From an uncultured Roseburia sp. (lineage in GTDB: Bacteria; Bacillota; Clostridia; Lachnospirales; Lachnospiraceae), in the NCBI GenBank assembly GCA_910584215.1, contig CAJTYI010000016.1:1-40943 (forward strand): a stretch of 40,943 bases of DNA. The letters are read 5' to 3'. The notes beneath the pieces were generated by a model. It ran no database searches and had not been told where the DNA came from. It saw nothing but the letters and a program-made list of their open reading frames with translations. The stretch's first letter is position 1, and every line of letters starts with the position of its first letter. The position numbers and the translations under genes are program-made. Positions 32,319 through 40,600 of this stretch are shown one piece after another.

Positions 32319-32376
32319 ATAATAAAATCACATTTCTTGAAATCCAATATACTTTTGAATCACAGGGAGGTCCGCC

Positions 32377-33270
32377 ATGAATCAAAATCTTTCCAGTTAT
32401 CGCATTTTCTACGCTGTCGCCAACGCCGGCAATATCTCGAAAGCCGCTAAAGAACTCTATATCAGCCAGCCGGCCATCAGCAAGTCCATCCAAAAACTGG
32501 AGGAATGTGTCGGCTGTCTGTTGTTCTCGCGCAGCTCCCGCGGCGTAGTCCTCACAGAGGAAGGAAAGCTGCTCTATGAGCATGTCCGCGAAGCCTTCGA
32601 CACATTGACGCTCGGAGAAGAAAAGTTAAAACGTTCCATCGAGCTTGGTATCGGCCACTTAAAAATTGGCGTCAGCACCACACTGTGCAAATATCTGCTC
32701 TTGCCCTATCTCAAAGAATTTATCCAAAAATACCCCCATATTTCGATCTCGATTGCCTGCCAGTCCACCAACGAAACGCTGCGCCTTTTAGAGGAGGGCA
32801 AAATCGATATCGGATTGATCGGCAAACCCGAATCCTTAAAAAATATTCACTTTGACTTTCTCGCAGAGATTGAAGATATCTTTGTCGCCACCAAAGACTA
32901 TATCCGCAACCTTCGCACCCGCAGCATCACCAGAAACCAGCTCTTGTCAAATTCTACGCTGATGATGCTGGATTCTAATAATATGACGAGACGCTACATC
33001 GACAATTACCTGCAGGAGCATCAGATACAAGTGAAAGATTCGATCGATATCTCCAACATGGATTTGCTGATCGACTTCGCCAAAATCGGCGTCGGCGTTG
33101 CCTGCGTCATCAAAAATTTTGTAAAAAACGATCTGGCGAACGGTACACTAATTGAAATACCGGTAGGCCACCCCATCCCCAAAAGGGAAGTCGGGTTCGC
33201 CTACCGGATGAATGGTAAAGCTTCGACGTCACTGGCCGAATTTATCGCTTTCTATAAAAGGCGCCGGTAA
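32377..33270 (+). CDS. LysR family transcriptional regulator
   Basis: A 297-aa regulator with the usual N-terminal winged helix (residues about 5-65: FYAVANAGNISKAAKELYISQPAISKSIQKLEE) and a periplasmic-binding-protein-like effector domain (about 90-297). It is divergent from leuC-leuD with a candidate operator in between, so leuCD is the obvious target, perhaps activated by a branched-chain intermediate such as isopropylmalate (inference). GGGAGG precedes ATG 32377. Confidence 0.95.
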   Translation: MNQNLSSYRIFYAVANAGNISKAAKELYISQPAISKSIQKLEECVGCLLFSRSSRGVVLTEEGKLLYEHVREAFDTLTLGEEKLKRSIELGIGHLKIGVSTTLCKYLLLPYLKEFIQKYPHISISIACQSTNETLRLLEEGKIDIGLIGKPESLKNIHFDFLAEIEDIFVATKDYIRNLRTRSITRNQLLSNSTLMMLDSNNMTRRYIDNYLQEHQIQVKDSIDISNMDLLIDFAKIGVGVACVIKNFVKNDLANGTLIEIPVGHPIPKREVGFAYRMNGKASTSLAEFIAFYKRRR

Positions 33271-33295
33271 CACTGGCCCGCAGGCCGCTGCCTTT

Positions 33296-35713
33296 CTACT
33301 TTTGTACCAGGTTTACGATACGCCCCGGCACATAGATTTCTTTCACGATCGTCCCAGTGAGTTTATCCGCGATCAGCTCCTTTGCTTTCGCAATGACGGA
33401 TTCTTTCTCCTCGTCTCTGGCGATCGCAAGGGTTGCCTTGATCTTGCCATTGATCTGCACGGCAATTTCAATGGTATTCTCGACGGTCTTTGCCTCGTCA
33501 TACTCCGGCCATGTCTGCTGGTATACCCTGCCCTCACAGCCGATCTTCTGCCACAATTCCTCGGTGATATGAGGCGCCACCGGATTTAAAAGAATCAGCA
33601 GTGTCTTGTACTCACCCCTGGTGATCGCATTTTTCCTGGTAAACTCGTTGAGCAGCGCCATCATAGCCGCGATCGCAGTATTGTATTTGAGATGCTCGTA
33701 GTCATTGCTGACTTTTTTGATCGTCTGGTGCATCTTGGTCTCCAGGTCAGAGGCATAGCCCTCTTCTTCCGTCATAATATCCTGCAGTTTCCAGATGCGC
33801 TCGAGGAAGCGCCTGCACCCTTTCACACCGTCCTCCGACCACGACGCGCTAAGGTCAAAAGCTCCAATAAACATCTCGTAGGTCCGCAGCGTGTCGGCCC
33901 CGTAATCTCTGACAATATCGTCTGGATTAACGACGTTGCCCCTGGATTTTGACATTTTCTCTCCGTTCTCACCGAGAATCATGCCGTGGGAGGTGCGTTT
34001 CTGGTAAGGCTCCGGACACGGAACTACCCCCTCATCATAGAGAAAACGATGCCAAAAACGGGAATACAGTAAATGCAGTGTCGTATGCTCCATACCGCCG
34101 TTATACCAATCAACCGGCATCCAGTATTTTAACGCTTCTTTGCTCGCCAGTGCCTCCTGATTCGTGGGGTCCGTATAGCGCAGGAAGTACCAGGAGGAAC
34201 CAGCCCACTGCGGCATGGTGTCGGTCTCGCGCTTTGCCTGGCCGCCGCAGCAGGGACAAGTTGTATTGACCCAGTCAGTCATAGCCGCAAGCGGAGACTC
34301 GCCGTTGTCGGTGGGCATATAGCTGTCGACCTCCGGCAGCATCAGCGGCAGCTCGCTCTCATCGAGCGGCACATATCCGCACTTTTCACAATATACAATC
34401 GGAATCGGTTCACCCCAATAACGCTGACGGGAAAATACCCAGTCGCGCAGTTTAAAATTGGTCTTTGCAGTTCCAATCCCTTTCTCCTCTAAAAATGCAA
34501 TCATCTTCGCTTTGGCGTCTTTTACTTCCAAGCCATCTAAAAACTCGGAATGAATCAGCACGCCGGTTGCCACATCGGTGAACGCAGCCTCATTGATATC
34601 TACTTCCTCACCGTTTTTGGCCACAACCTGAAGCAGCGGCAGACCAAACTTTTTGGCAAACTCCCAGTCACGGTCGTCATGGGCCGGAACTGCCATGATC
34701 GCTCCCGTACCGTAGGACATGAGCACATAATCGGATATCCAGATGGGAATCTCTTTTCCGTTTACCGGATTTACTGCCCGCAGTCCATTTAACTCCACGC
34801 CCGTCTTTTCTTTGGCCAGCTCCGCGCGCTCAAAATCAGACTTCTTCGCTGCCTCTTCGCGGTATGCCGCGATCTCATCCCAGTTTTTAAGCTCCTCTTT
34901 ATATTTGTCGATCAGAGGATGCTCCGGTGAAACAACCATATAAGTCGCGCCAAAGAGCGTATCGCAGCGGGTCGTATAGACGCGCAGCTTATCCTCTTTG
35001 CCGGCAATCGGAAAGTCAACCTCCGCTCCCTTAGACTTGCCAATCCAGTTTTTCTGCGATACTTTGACACGCTCGATAAAATCGACGTCCTCAAGACCGT
35101 CGAGCAGCTTTTGTGCGTACTCGGTAATCTTTAACATCCACTCACTCTTTACCTTGCGAACAACCGGAGCCCCGCAGCGCTCGCAGACGCCTCCGACAAC
35201 CTCCTCGTTGGCCAGACCGACTTTACAGGAAGTACACCAGTTGATCGGCATTTCTTTCTTGTAAGCGAGTCCCGCTTTAAATAATTTTAAAAATATCCAC
35301 TGTGTCCATTTGTAGTAATCGGAATCCGTGGTATTGATTTCTCTTTCCCAGTCAAACGAATAACCCAGGGAATGTAACTGGCTCTTAAAACGCTTTACGT
35401 TGTCGGCCGTGACAATCTTTGGATGAATCTTGTTTTTGATGGCGTAATTCTCGGTCGGCAGACCAAATGCATCCCAGCCCATCGGATAGAGTACATTGTA
35501 TCCCTGCATCCTCCGCTTTCTCGCCACAATATCGAGCGCCGTGTACGGTCTTGGATGTCCCACATGAAGGCCCTGACCCGAGGGATACGGAAACTCAACT
35601 AACGCATAGTATTTTGGTTTTGTGTAATCGTTTGCGGCAGCAAACGCTCTCTCATCATCCCATATCTGCTGCCATTTGTTCTCGATGACTTTATGATTAT
35701 AAAGTTCTGACAT
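33296..35713 (-). CDS. leuS: Leucine-tRNA ligase
   Basis: Charges tRNA-Leu; class I synthetase of 805 aa, normal for bacteria. The ATP motif HVGH lies in SGQGLHVGHPRPYT (about 45-57) and KMSKS in GEKMSKSRGN (about 585). A CP1 editing domain occupies about 220-420. A zinc-type cysteine set (CTSCKVG, CERCG) is at about 160-180. Start is ATG 35713; a GTG two codons upstream has AAAGGA at 4 nt and is equally possible. No T-box is visible in the 180-nt leader, which instead carries a threefold tandem repeat. Confidence 0.97.
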   Translation of the reverse strand: MSELYNHKVIENKWQQIWDDERAFAAANDYTKPKYYALVEFPYPSGQGLHVGHPRPYTALDIVARKRRMQGYNVLYPMGWDAFGLPTENYAIKNKIHPKIVTADNVKRFKSQLHSLGYSFDWEREINTTDSDYYKWTQWIFLKLFKAGLAYKKEMPINWCTSCKVGLANEEVVGGVCERCGAPVVRKVKSEWMLKITEYAQKLLDGLEDVDFIERVKVSQKNWIGKSKGAEVDFPIAGKEDKLRVYTTRCDTLFGATYMVVSPEHPLIDKYKEELKNWDEIAAYREEAAKKSDFERAELAKEKTGVELNGLRAVNPVNGKEIPIWISDYVLMSYGTGAIMAVPAHDDRDWEFAKKFGLPLLQVVAKNGEEVDINEAAFTDVATGVLIHSEFLDGLEVKDAKAKMIAFLEEKGIGTAKTNFKLRDWVFSRQRYWGEPIPIVYCEKCGYVPLDESELPLMLPEVDSYMPTDNGESPLAAMTDWVNTTCPCCGGQAKRETDTMPQWAGSSWYFLRYTDPTNQEALASKEALKYWMPVDWYNGGMEHTTLHLLYSRFWHRFLYDEGVVPCPEPYQKRTSHGMILGENGEKMSKSRGNVVNPDDIVRDYGADTLRTYEMFIGAFDLSASWSEDGVKGCRRFLERIWKLQDIMTEEEGYASDLETKMHQTIKKVSNDYEHLKYNTAIAAMMALLNEFTRKNAITRGEYKTLLILLNPVAPHITEELWQKIGCEGRVYQQTWPEYDEAKTVENTIEIAVQINGKIKATLAIARDEEKESVIAKAKELIADKLTGTIVKEIYVPGRIVNLVQK

Positions 35714-35769
35714 ATTCACACTATCCTTTCTCTATCATAACTTCCCCTATGTATTGCCGGAAATGTTCG

Positions 35770-35870
35770 GCTGATTCGACCTGCTTTCTCTGATAAGATT
35801 CCGCTGATTCAATCTGCTTTCTGTGTTAAACGTTCTGCTGATTCGACCTGCTTTCTCTGCTGGTTCATAC
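35770..35870. repeat. Three tandem 33-34 bp repeats in the leuS leader
   Basis: Units start at 35770, 35803 and 35837, each GCTGATTCRAYCTGCTTTCT followed by a short variable part. They lie between minE and leuS on the minus strand. No stem is obvious in a single unit. Confidence 0.85.
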
Positions 35871-35894
35871 GATGTATCGGTATGTATGGTTCGG

Positions 35895-36173
35895 CTAATG
35901 AGTGCCGTGCTTGATATCGCGAATCGGGATATTGGCGATCAGAGCCGGAACGGCCCCGTCGCCGAGATCTGATTCCGTCTGGGTCACCTGCACCTCCAGA
36001 CCGTCCGTATCGATCTCCATGTATTTGGAAAGCACTTGTATAATCTCGTTTTTGATCTGTTCCATCAACTCCGGAGAACAGTTCGCACGGTCAGACACCA
36101 GCAAAAGCTTTAAGCGGTCTCTCGCCACAGTACCTGTGTTTTTCTTTTTGTTAAATAATTCCATCAGTCCCAC
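35895..36173 (-). CDS. minE: Cell division topological specificity factor MinE
   Basis: Antagonises MinCD at midcell; 92 aa. The N-terminal amphipathic anti-MinCD helix (MELFNKKKNTGTVARDRLKLLL) and C-terminal dimerisation part (LEVQVTQTESDLGDGAVPALIANIPI) are seen. GTG 36173 has AGGAGG 7 nt upstream, making it the better start, although ATG 36164 gives the usual MELF beginning. It is the third gene of minC-minD-minE. Confidence 0.93.
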   Translation of the reverse strand: MGLMELFNKKKNTGTVARDRLKLLLVSDRANCSPELMEQIKNEIIQVLSKYMEIDTDGLEVQVTQTESDLGDGAVPALIANIPIRDIKHGTH

Positions 36174-36184
36174 GGAAAGTCCTC

Positions 36185-36976
36185 CTAATTTTTCTTAAAT
36201 AATTCTTTGAGCCTAGCAAAAAGTCCGCCCTTTACCTCCAGATTCAAAAATGGCACATCATCGCCGACCACACGGCGGCAGATATTGGCATACGCCTGAC
36301 CGGCCTGACAGTCGCTGCCCACCAACGGAGCTCCCTGGTTCGTCGAAATTACAATATGTTCATCGTCCGGTACTACGCCGATCAAGTTTACGGCCAACAA
36401 TTCCCGCACGTCGTCCACTGTCATCATATCGCCTTTTTTTACCATATCCATGCGGATACGGTTGACAATCAGATCTACATTTTTTATCCCGTTTGCCTCG
36501 AGCAGACCGATGATTCGGTCTGCATCGCGAATGGCGGAAACCTCGGGGTTTGTCACTACCAATGCACGGTCTGCCCCGGCGATCGCATTCTTAAATCCCT
36601 GTTCAATCCCGGCTGGGCAGTCTAAGAGGATATAATCATAGCTTTTTTTCAGCTCATTGATCAACTCCTGCATCTGTTCGGGGGACACCGCTGTCTTGTC
36701 TCTTGTCTGTGCAGATGGGAGCAGTCGTAAATCCGGGTATTTTTTGTCTTTGATCAGCGCCTGCTCAATGCGGCAGTTTCCCTCCACAACATCTACCAGA
36801 TTGTAGACGATACGATTCTCCAATCCCATAACTACGTCGAGATTGCGGAGTCCGATATCGGTATCAATCAATACAACCTTTTTGTTTAATTGCGCGAGAC
36901 CTGTTCCCACATTTGCTGCCGTTGTAGTCTTTCCTACACCACCCTTGCCGGATGTAATTACGATTACTTCGCTCAT
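36185..36976 (-). CDS. minD: Septum site-determining ATPase MinD
   Basis: Membrane-binding ATPase that recruits MinC and is released by MinE. The deviant Walker A GKGGVGKTT is at residues 9-17, the switch I IDTDIGLRNLD next, and the C-terminal amphipathic membrane-targeting helix (GGLFARLKELFKKN) is intact. 263 aa from ATG 36976, which has GGAGG 5 nt upstream. It follows minC by about 77 nt and precedes minE by 11 nt. Confidence 0.97.
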   Translation of the reverse strand: MSEVIVITSGKGGVGKTTTAANVGTGLAQLNKKVVLIDTDIGLRNLDVVMGLENRIVYNLVDVVEGNCRIEQALIKDKKYPDLRLLPSAQTRDKTAVSPEQMQELINELKKSYDYILLDCPAGIEQGFKNAIAGADRALVVTNPEVSAIRDADRIIGLLEANGIKNVDLIVNRIRMDMVKKGDMMTVDDVRELLAVNLIGVVPDDEHIVISTNQGAPLVGSDCQAGQAYANICRRVVGDDVPFLNLEVKGGLFARLKELFKKN

Positions 36977-37053
36977 CTTTTCCTCCATTCCAGGTGTCCA
37001 AAGTTGAAATCCGTCTTATCACAAAGATCTTCGTTTGGCCTGTTCTCCTGTTG

Positions 37054-37752
37054 TTAAATATCACTCAATAATTCTTTTGATAACGGTTCAATGCAAATCG
37101 TTCCGTCCTTCGCGTAGGCGATCTGCGGAATCGACTTATTTTCTTTTAGCTTGCGCTTTCTTCGTCTTCTCACAAACGTCTTATCGGGACTCTTTGCAAG
37201 CACGCTGCCAATACGAATCTGTATGGGGTCCATATCCAACGCGACAATAAAGGCGCCTTCATCACCGCCAAGCCCCGCATAGACATTGCCCTTGACCGAA
37301 CCAAGCACCACAACACTGCCGTTTGCAGAAACACTCGCCCCCGGATTTACATCGCCGACCACAACAATTCCATTTTCACTCTCGATCGTCTGACCTGAGC
37401 GCAGCGTTCCCCGGTAAAAGTTGGTGCCGCCGTCCGCATAAGGCATCTGCATCGCTGCCTGCTGCATGGCGATCTGCTCTTTTACATATGCCTCATGTGC
37501 CGGATTATTGTCGATCACACAGAGGATCTCCACTGCGGTATTGGCAGTGATGGCCTCGATAATCTGCGTCTCCTGTTCCCCGGTCAATTTGCGCCCCTCA
37601 AAAGATATCGCTACTCTCGCGTCCTTGAAAAACTTGTCCGACTCCCTAAACTTTGCAACAATCGCCTCCAGAAGCGATGGAAAAGGCATATTTTTGTCCA
37701 AAATAAGATGCAATCCGTACTGATTGCTTTTTAATATTACCGCCTGTGACAT
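37054..37752 (-). CDS. minC: Septum site-determining protein MinC
   Basis: Inhibits FtsZ assembly at the poles together with MinD. The 232-aa protein has an N-terminal FtsZ-inhibiting domain (about 1-110) and a C-terminal right-handed beta-helix (about 115-210: TLRSGQTIESENGIVVVGDVNPG, then SVVVLGSVKGNVYAG) used for dimerisation and MinD binding. A basic stretch (FVRRRRKRKLKENK) in the last part is long for MinC. A hairpin-rich 200-nt leader precedes it. Confidence 0.95.
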   Translation of the reverse strand: MSQAVILKSNQYGLHLILDKNMPFPSLLEAIVAKFRESDKFFKDARVAISFEGRKLTGEQETQIIEAITANTAVEILCVIDNNPAHEAYVKEQIAMQQAAMQMPYADGGTNFYRGTLRSGQTIESENGIVVVGDVNPGASVSANGSVVVLGSVKGNVYAGLGGDEGAFIVALDMDPIQIRIGSVLAKSPDKTFVRRRRKRKLKENKSIPQIAYAKDGTICIEPLSKELLSDI

Positions 37753-38025
37753 ATCGTTCCTCCACAGTGTGAAATTTAAAAATCACACGAACCCTCATGC
37801 CGCAGCTTCGCTGCGACTCAAATCCGGGCGGAGAATGCAACGCCATACACGGCATTGCATTCTCCTGTGTGAGATTAGAAATTCTTAGCGCGTGAACTTG
37901 TTTCACGTTAGCGCCCTCTGGCGTGAGCTTTAGAAATTCTTCTCACACTACTATCCGACTAAGTATAGCAGATTCTTTCACTGCCCGCAATGCAAGAAGT
38001 AAAAATTTTCTCCTTTTTTGCAAAA
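37753..38025. other. Hairpin-rich leader region ahead of minC
   Basis: No gene. The region 37770-37950 contains GTGTGA...TCACAC, GCCGCAGC...GCTGCG, a long arm GGAGAATGCAA...TTGCATTCTCC, an arm with GCGTGAAC...TTCACG, and two direct copies of TAGAAATTCTT. Outer GTGTGAG and CTCACAC segments bracket the distal part. The TATAGCAGATTCTTTCA stretch near 37955-37980 shows no clear promoter. Positions 38000-38025 are T-rich before the ilvC terminator. Confidence 0.6.
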
Positions 38026-38052
38026 AAGGGGCGGGATAAACCCGCCCCTTTA
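38020..38052 (-). terminator. Intrinsic terminator of ilvC
   Basis: AAGGGGCGGG and CCCGCCCCTT form a 10-bp stem over a 5-base loop, followed on minus by further Ts, 30 nt after the ilvC stop. Confidence 0.92.
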
Positions 38053-38082
38053 TAACCACTCTGCTTTCTATTGATTCCATGA

Positions 38083-39105
38083 TTAATTATTGATAAACTT
38101 ATCTTCCTCATTATTCCAGCTGTAAAGCTTGCGGATTTCTTCGCCGACTTTCTCAGATGAATGTTCGGAAGCCAGCTTTCTCATCGCCTTAAAGTGAACC
38201 TGTTTTCCGGCCGGAGACATATCAAGCAGGAATTCTTTCGCAAAAGAACCGTCCTGAATATCGGCAAGAATCTGTTTCATCGTCTTCTTTGTCTCGTCCG
38301 TAATCAGCTTAGGTCCGGTAATATAATCGCCGTACTCCGCTGTGTTGGAGATGGAATATCTCATACCTGCAAATCCCGACTGATAGATCAGATCGACAAT
38401 CAGCTTCATCTCGTGGATACACTCAAAGTAAGCATTTCTCGGATCATATCCCGCCTCTACCAAAGTCTCAAAGCCTGCCTGCATCAGCGCGCATACGCCG
38501 CCGCAGAGTACTGCCTGCTCACCGAAAAGGTCTGTCTCGGTCTCGGTGCGGAATGTCGTCTCGAGAACGCCTGCTCTCGCTCCGCCGATGCCTAGCGCAT
38601 ATGCCAGCGCGATATCCTGAGCCTTACCAGTCGCATCCTGCTCTACCGCCACAAGACAGGGAACACCCTTTCCAGCCTGATACTCGGAGCGAACGGTATG
38701 TCCTGGCCCTTTCGGCGCAATCATGGTAACGTCAACGTCCGCCGGCGGCACGATACATCCGAAATGGATATTAAAGCCGTGCGCAAACATTAACATATTA
38801 CCAGCCTCAAGATTCGGCTCGATATCGTTTTTGTAAAGATCTGCCTGCTTCTCATCATTGATTAAGATCATGATAATATCAGCCTTCTTTGCCGCCTCTG
38901 CCGCTGTGAACACCTCAAATCCCTGTCTGACCGCCTTATCCCATGACTTACTGCCCTCATAGAGACCAATGATGACATTACATCCCGACTCTTTTAAGTT
39001 TAATGCATGTGCATGTCCCTGACTGCCGTAACCGATAATCGCGATTGTCTTCCCCTCTAATAATGAAAGGTTACAATCTTCCTGATAATAAATTTTTGCT
39101 GACAT
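38083..39105 (-). CDS. ilvC: Ketol-acid reductoisomerase (class I)
   Basis: Isomerises and reduces acetolactate and acetohydroxybutyrate in valine, isoleucine and leucine synthesis. 340 aa, the short class I form. The dinucleotide motif GYGSQGHAHALNLKESG is at about 24-40, and the metal-site segments DLFGEQAVLCGG and YECIHEMKLIVDL follow. ATG 39105 has GGGAGG 7 nt upstream; an upstream ATG at 39120 is inside that site. It is probably cotranscribed with ilvN, 104 nt upstream. Confidence 0.97.
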   Translation of the reverse strand: MSAKIYYQEDCNLSLLEGKTIAIIGYGSQGHAHALNLKESGCNVIIGLYEGSKSWDKAVRQGFEVFTAAEAAKKADIIMILINDEKQADLYKNDIEPNLEAGNMLMFAHGFNIHFGCIVPPADVDVTMIAPKGPGHTVRSEYQAGKGVPCLVAVEQDATGKAQDIALAYALGIGGARAGVLETTFRTETETDLFGEQAVLCGGVCALMQAGFETLVEAGYDPRNAYFECIHEMKLIVDLIYQSGFAGMRYSISNTAEYGDYITGPKLITDETKKTMKQILADIQDGSFAKEFLLDMSPAGKQVHFKAMRKLASEHSSEKVGEEIRKLYSWNNEEDKFINN

Positions 39106-39209
39106 ATTCTTTCCTCCCATGTCTTGTTATATTCTGCACATCCGACTGGCAGCCTTTTGGCCTTTCGGCTTCCTATGGCCCCAAATGTGCGGTTTGGCTT
39201 TATCTTGGC

Positions 39210-39752
39210 TCACGAATCCACTTCGTTCCACCCCTCCACGAGACAGCCGGATTCGTCAAAAATCTTAACGTCCGAAGTGCCGCGCGACAATCCGGTAATG
39301 CCGGTGCGGGCGAGTTCCAATATCTCATATCCCTGCAGCAGATCAAGAAACGACTCCAGCTTTTCCTGACGTCCCGTGAGCTCAATCACCATGGAATCGT
39401 GGGTGACATCCACGATCTTACCATGGAATATGTTTGTCACATTCATCACAGGCTGGCGCTCTGTGTCCTTTGCACGAATTTTCACCAGAATCAACTCTCT
39501 GGTCACAGAAGAACCCGGCTCAAGCTTCTTGATGTCAACCACATCTTCTAGTTTTGCAAGCTGCTTTTCAATCTGTTCTAAGATCTGCCTATCACCGCTC
39601 GCGACGATCGTAATCCGCGTATAGTGCGGATCTGCCGTCACACCGGAGGAAAAACTGTCGATGTTATATCCTCTGCGGGAAAAGAGCCCTGAGATATGGC
39701 TGGTGACACCGGGATTATTTTCTACCAAAAGGGATAATACCTGTCTTCTCAT
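39210..39752 (-). CDS. ilvN: Acetolactate synthase small (regulatory) subunit
   Basis: Valine-sensing subunit that activates and feedback-controls IlvB. 180 aa with an N-terminal ACT domain (QVLSLLVENNPGVTSHISGLFSRRGYNIDS, residues 4-33) and a second ACT-like half (DSMVIELTGRQEKLESFLDLLQGYEI). It is first in an ilvN-ilvC unit. The catalytic partner ilvB is not in the window, which is unusual but known in related clostridia. A clean promoter lies 30 nt upstream. Confidence 0.93.
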   Translation of the reverse strand: MRRQVLSLLVENNPGVTSHISGLFSRRGYNIDSFSSGVTADPHYTRITIVASGDRQILEQIEKQLAKLEDVVDIKKLEPGSSVTRELILVKIRAKDTERQPVMNVTNIFHGKIVDVTHDSMVIELTGRQEKLESFLDLLQGYEILELARTGITGLSRGTSDVKIFDESGCLVEGWNEVDS

Positions 39753-39781
39753 AAAGAAAAACCTTCTTTCATATGCTTTTT

Positions 39782-39810
39782 ATCATACCAACATCACTAT
39801 ATGATGTCAA
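39782..39810 (-). promoter_or_regulatory. Promoter of ilvN with a dyad in the spacer
   Basis: Minus strand TTGACA (39805-39810), 17-bp spacer, TATGAT (39782-39787). The spacer contains CATCA-TATAG-TGATG, an inverted repeat that could be an operator. The 5' leader is too short (about 23 nt) for a T-box or attenuator. Confidence 0.75.
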
Positions 39811-39868
39811 TATAGTAATCCAAAAATACTATTCCTTTTAATTATACTAAAAATAACTCGCGGATTAT

Positions 39869-39907
39869 AATCGAGTAGGGAAGATTTTCCCCCTACGCAT
39901 AAAACAA
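39869..39907 (+). repeat. R3 element copy d (short form)
   Basis: ATCGAGTAGGGAA...TTCCCCCTACGCATAAAA: the first hairpin and the end of R3 with the nested arm missing. On minus it begins at the T-run of the rplT operon terminator. Confidence 0.7.
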
Positions 39908-39975
39908 CGGACAGTACGCTGCATTGCGAACTGTCCTTCACTGAAAGTAAGGATGCCCCGCCATGCGCGGCATCC
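39902..39975 (-). terminator. Terminator hairpins of the infC-rpmI-rplT operon
   Basis: Two hairpins follow rplT on minus: GGATGCC...GGCATCC (39951-39975), then GGACAGT...ACTGTCC (39909-39936) followed by GTTGTTTTA. The second with its T-rich tail is the likely stop. Confidence 0.6.
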
Positions 39976-40000
39976 GTTGCTTTTTATGCACCAGCGCTGA

Positions 40001-40357
40001 TTACGCTACGCTTTTCTTTGCAAGCTCTGCCAAAGATGCAAAGCCCTCCACATCATTGACTGCCATCTCAGCCAGCATTTTGCGGTTAATATCAACCCCT
40101 GCCACCTTTAAGCCGTGCATCATCTGGCTGTAGGAAATGCCGTTGAGTCTTGCTGCCGCGTTGATACGCGCAATCCATAAACGGCGGAACTGTCTCTTTC
40201 TCTCTTTTCTGCCGGCGTAAGAGCTTGCTAAGGCTCTCATAACGGACTGTTTTGCGATTCTGTACTGCTTGCTTCTCGCGCCCCTGTATCCTTTCGCCAG
40301 TTTTAAAGTTCTGTTATGTCTTTTTTTTGCGCCTAAACCGCCTTTTACTCTTGCCAT
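40001..40357 (-). CDS. rplT: Ribosomal protein bL20
   Basis: 118-aa 50S protein that begins early in 50S assembly and represses its own operon in Bacillus and E. coli. The N-terminal very basic helix (ARVKGGLGAKKRHNRTLKLAKG) and the globular half ending ELAKKSVA are typical. It is last in infC-rpmI-rplT. Confidence 0.98.
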   Translation of the reverse strand: MARVKGGLGAKKRHNRTLKLAKGYRGARSKQYRIAKQSVMRALASSYAGRKERKRQFRRLWIARINAAARLNGISYSQMMHGLKVAGVDINRKMLAEMAVNDVEGFASLAELAKKSVA

Positions 40358-40382
40358 TTTTCTATCCTCCTTAACTTACTTC

Positions 40383-40580
40383 CTATAAATACGGTAAAAT
40401 CTTCTTCATATTCTTAACATTGCTAGCATCAGTCATAGCCGGTTTTCTAAGATTTCTCTTATTCTTGGTCGTTTTCTTTGTCAGGATATGTCTCTTGTAA
40501 GCTTTATTTCTTTTTAATTTACCTGTTCCTGTTATTTTGAAACGTTTTGCAGCTGATCTGCTTGTCTTCATTTTTGGCAT
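40383..40580 (-). CDS. rpmI: Ribosomal protein bL35
   Basis: 65-aa basic 50S protein, MPKMKTSRSAAKRFKITG start as usual. It lies between infC (20 nt) and rplT (25 nt). Confidence 0.98.
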   Translation of the reverse strand: MPKMKTSRSAAKRFKITGTGKLKRNKAYKRHILTKKTTKNKRNLRKPAMTDASNVKNMKKILPYL

Positions 40581-40600
40581 GATAAATTCCTCCTTAAATA

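Noticed and set aside
35720..35890. T-box leader for leuS
   Set aside because: No AGGGTGG T-box motif or terminator; only tandem repeats are seen.
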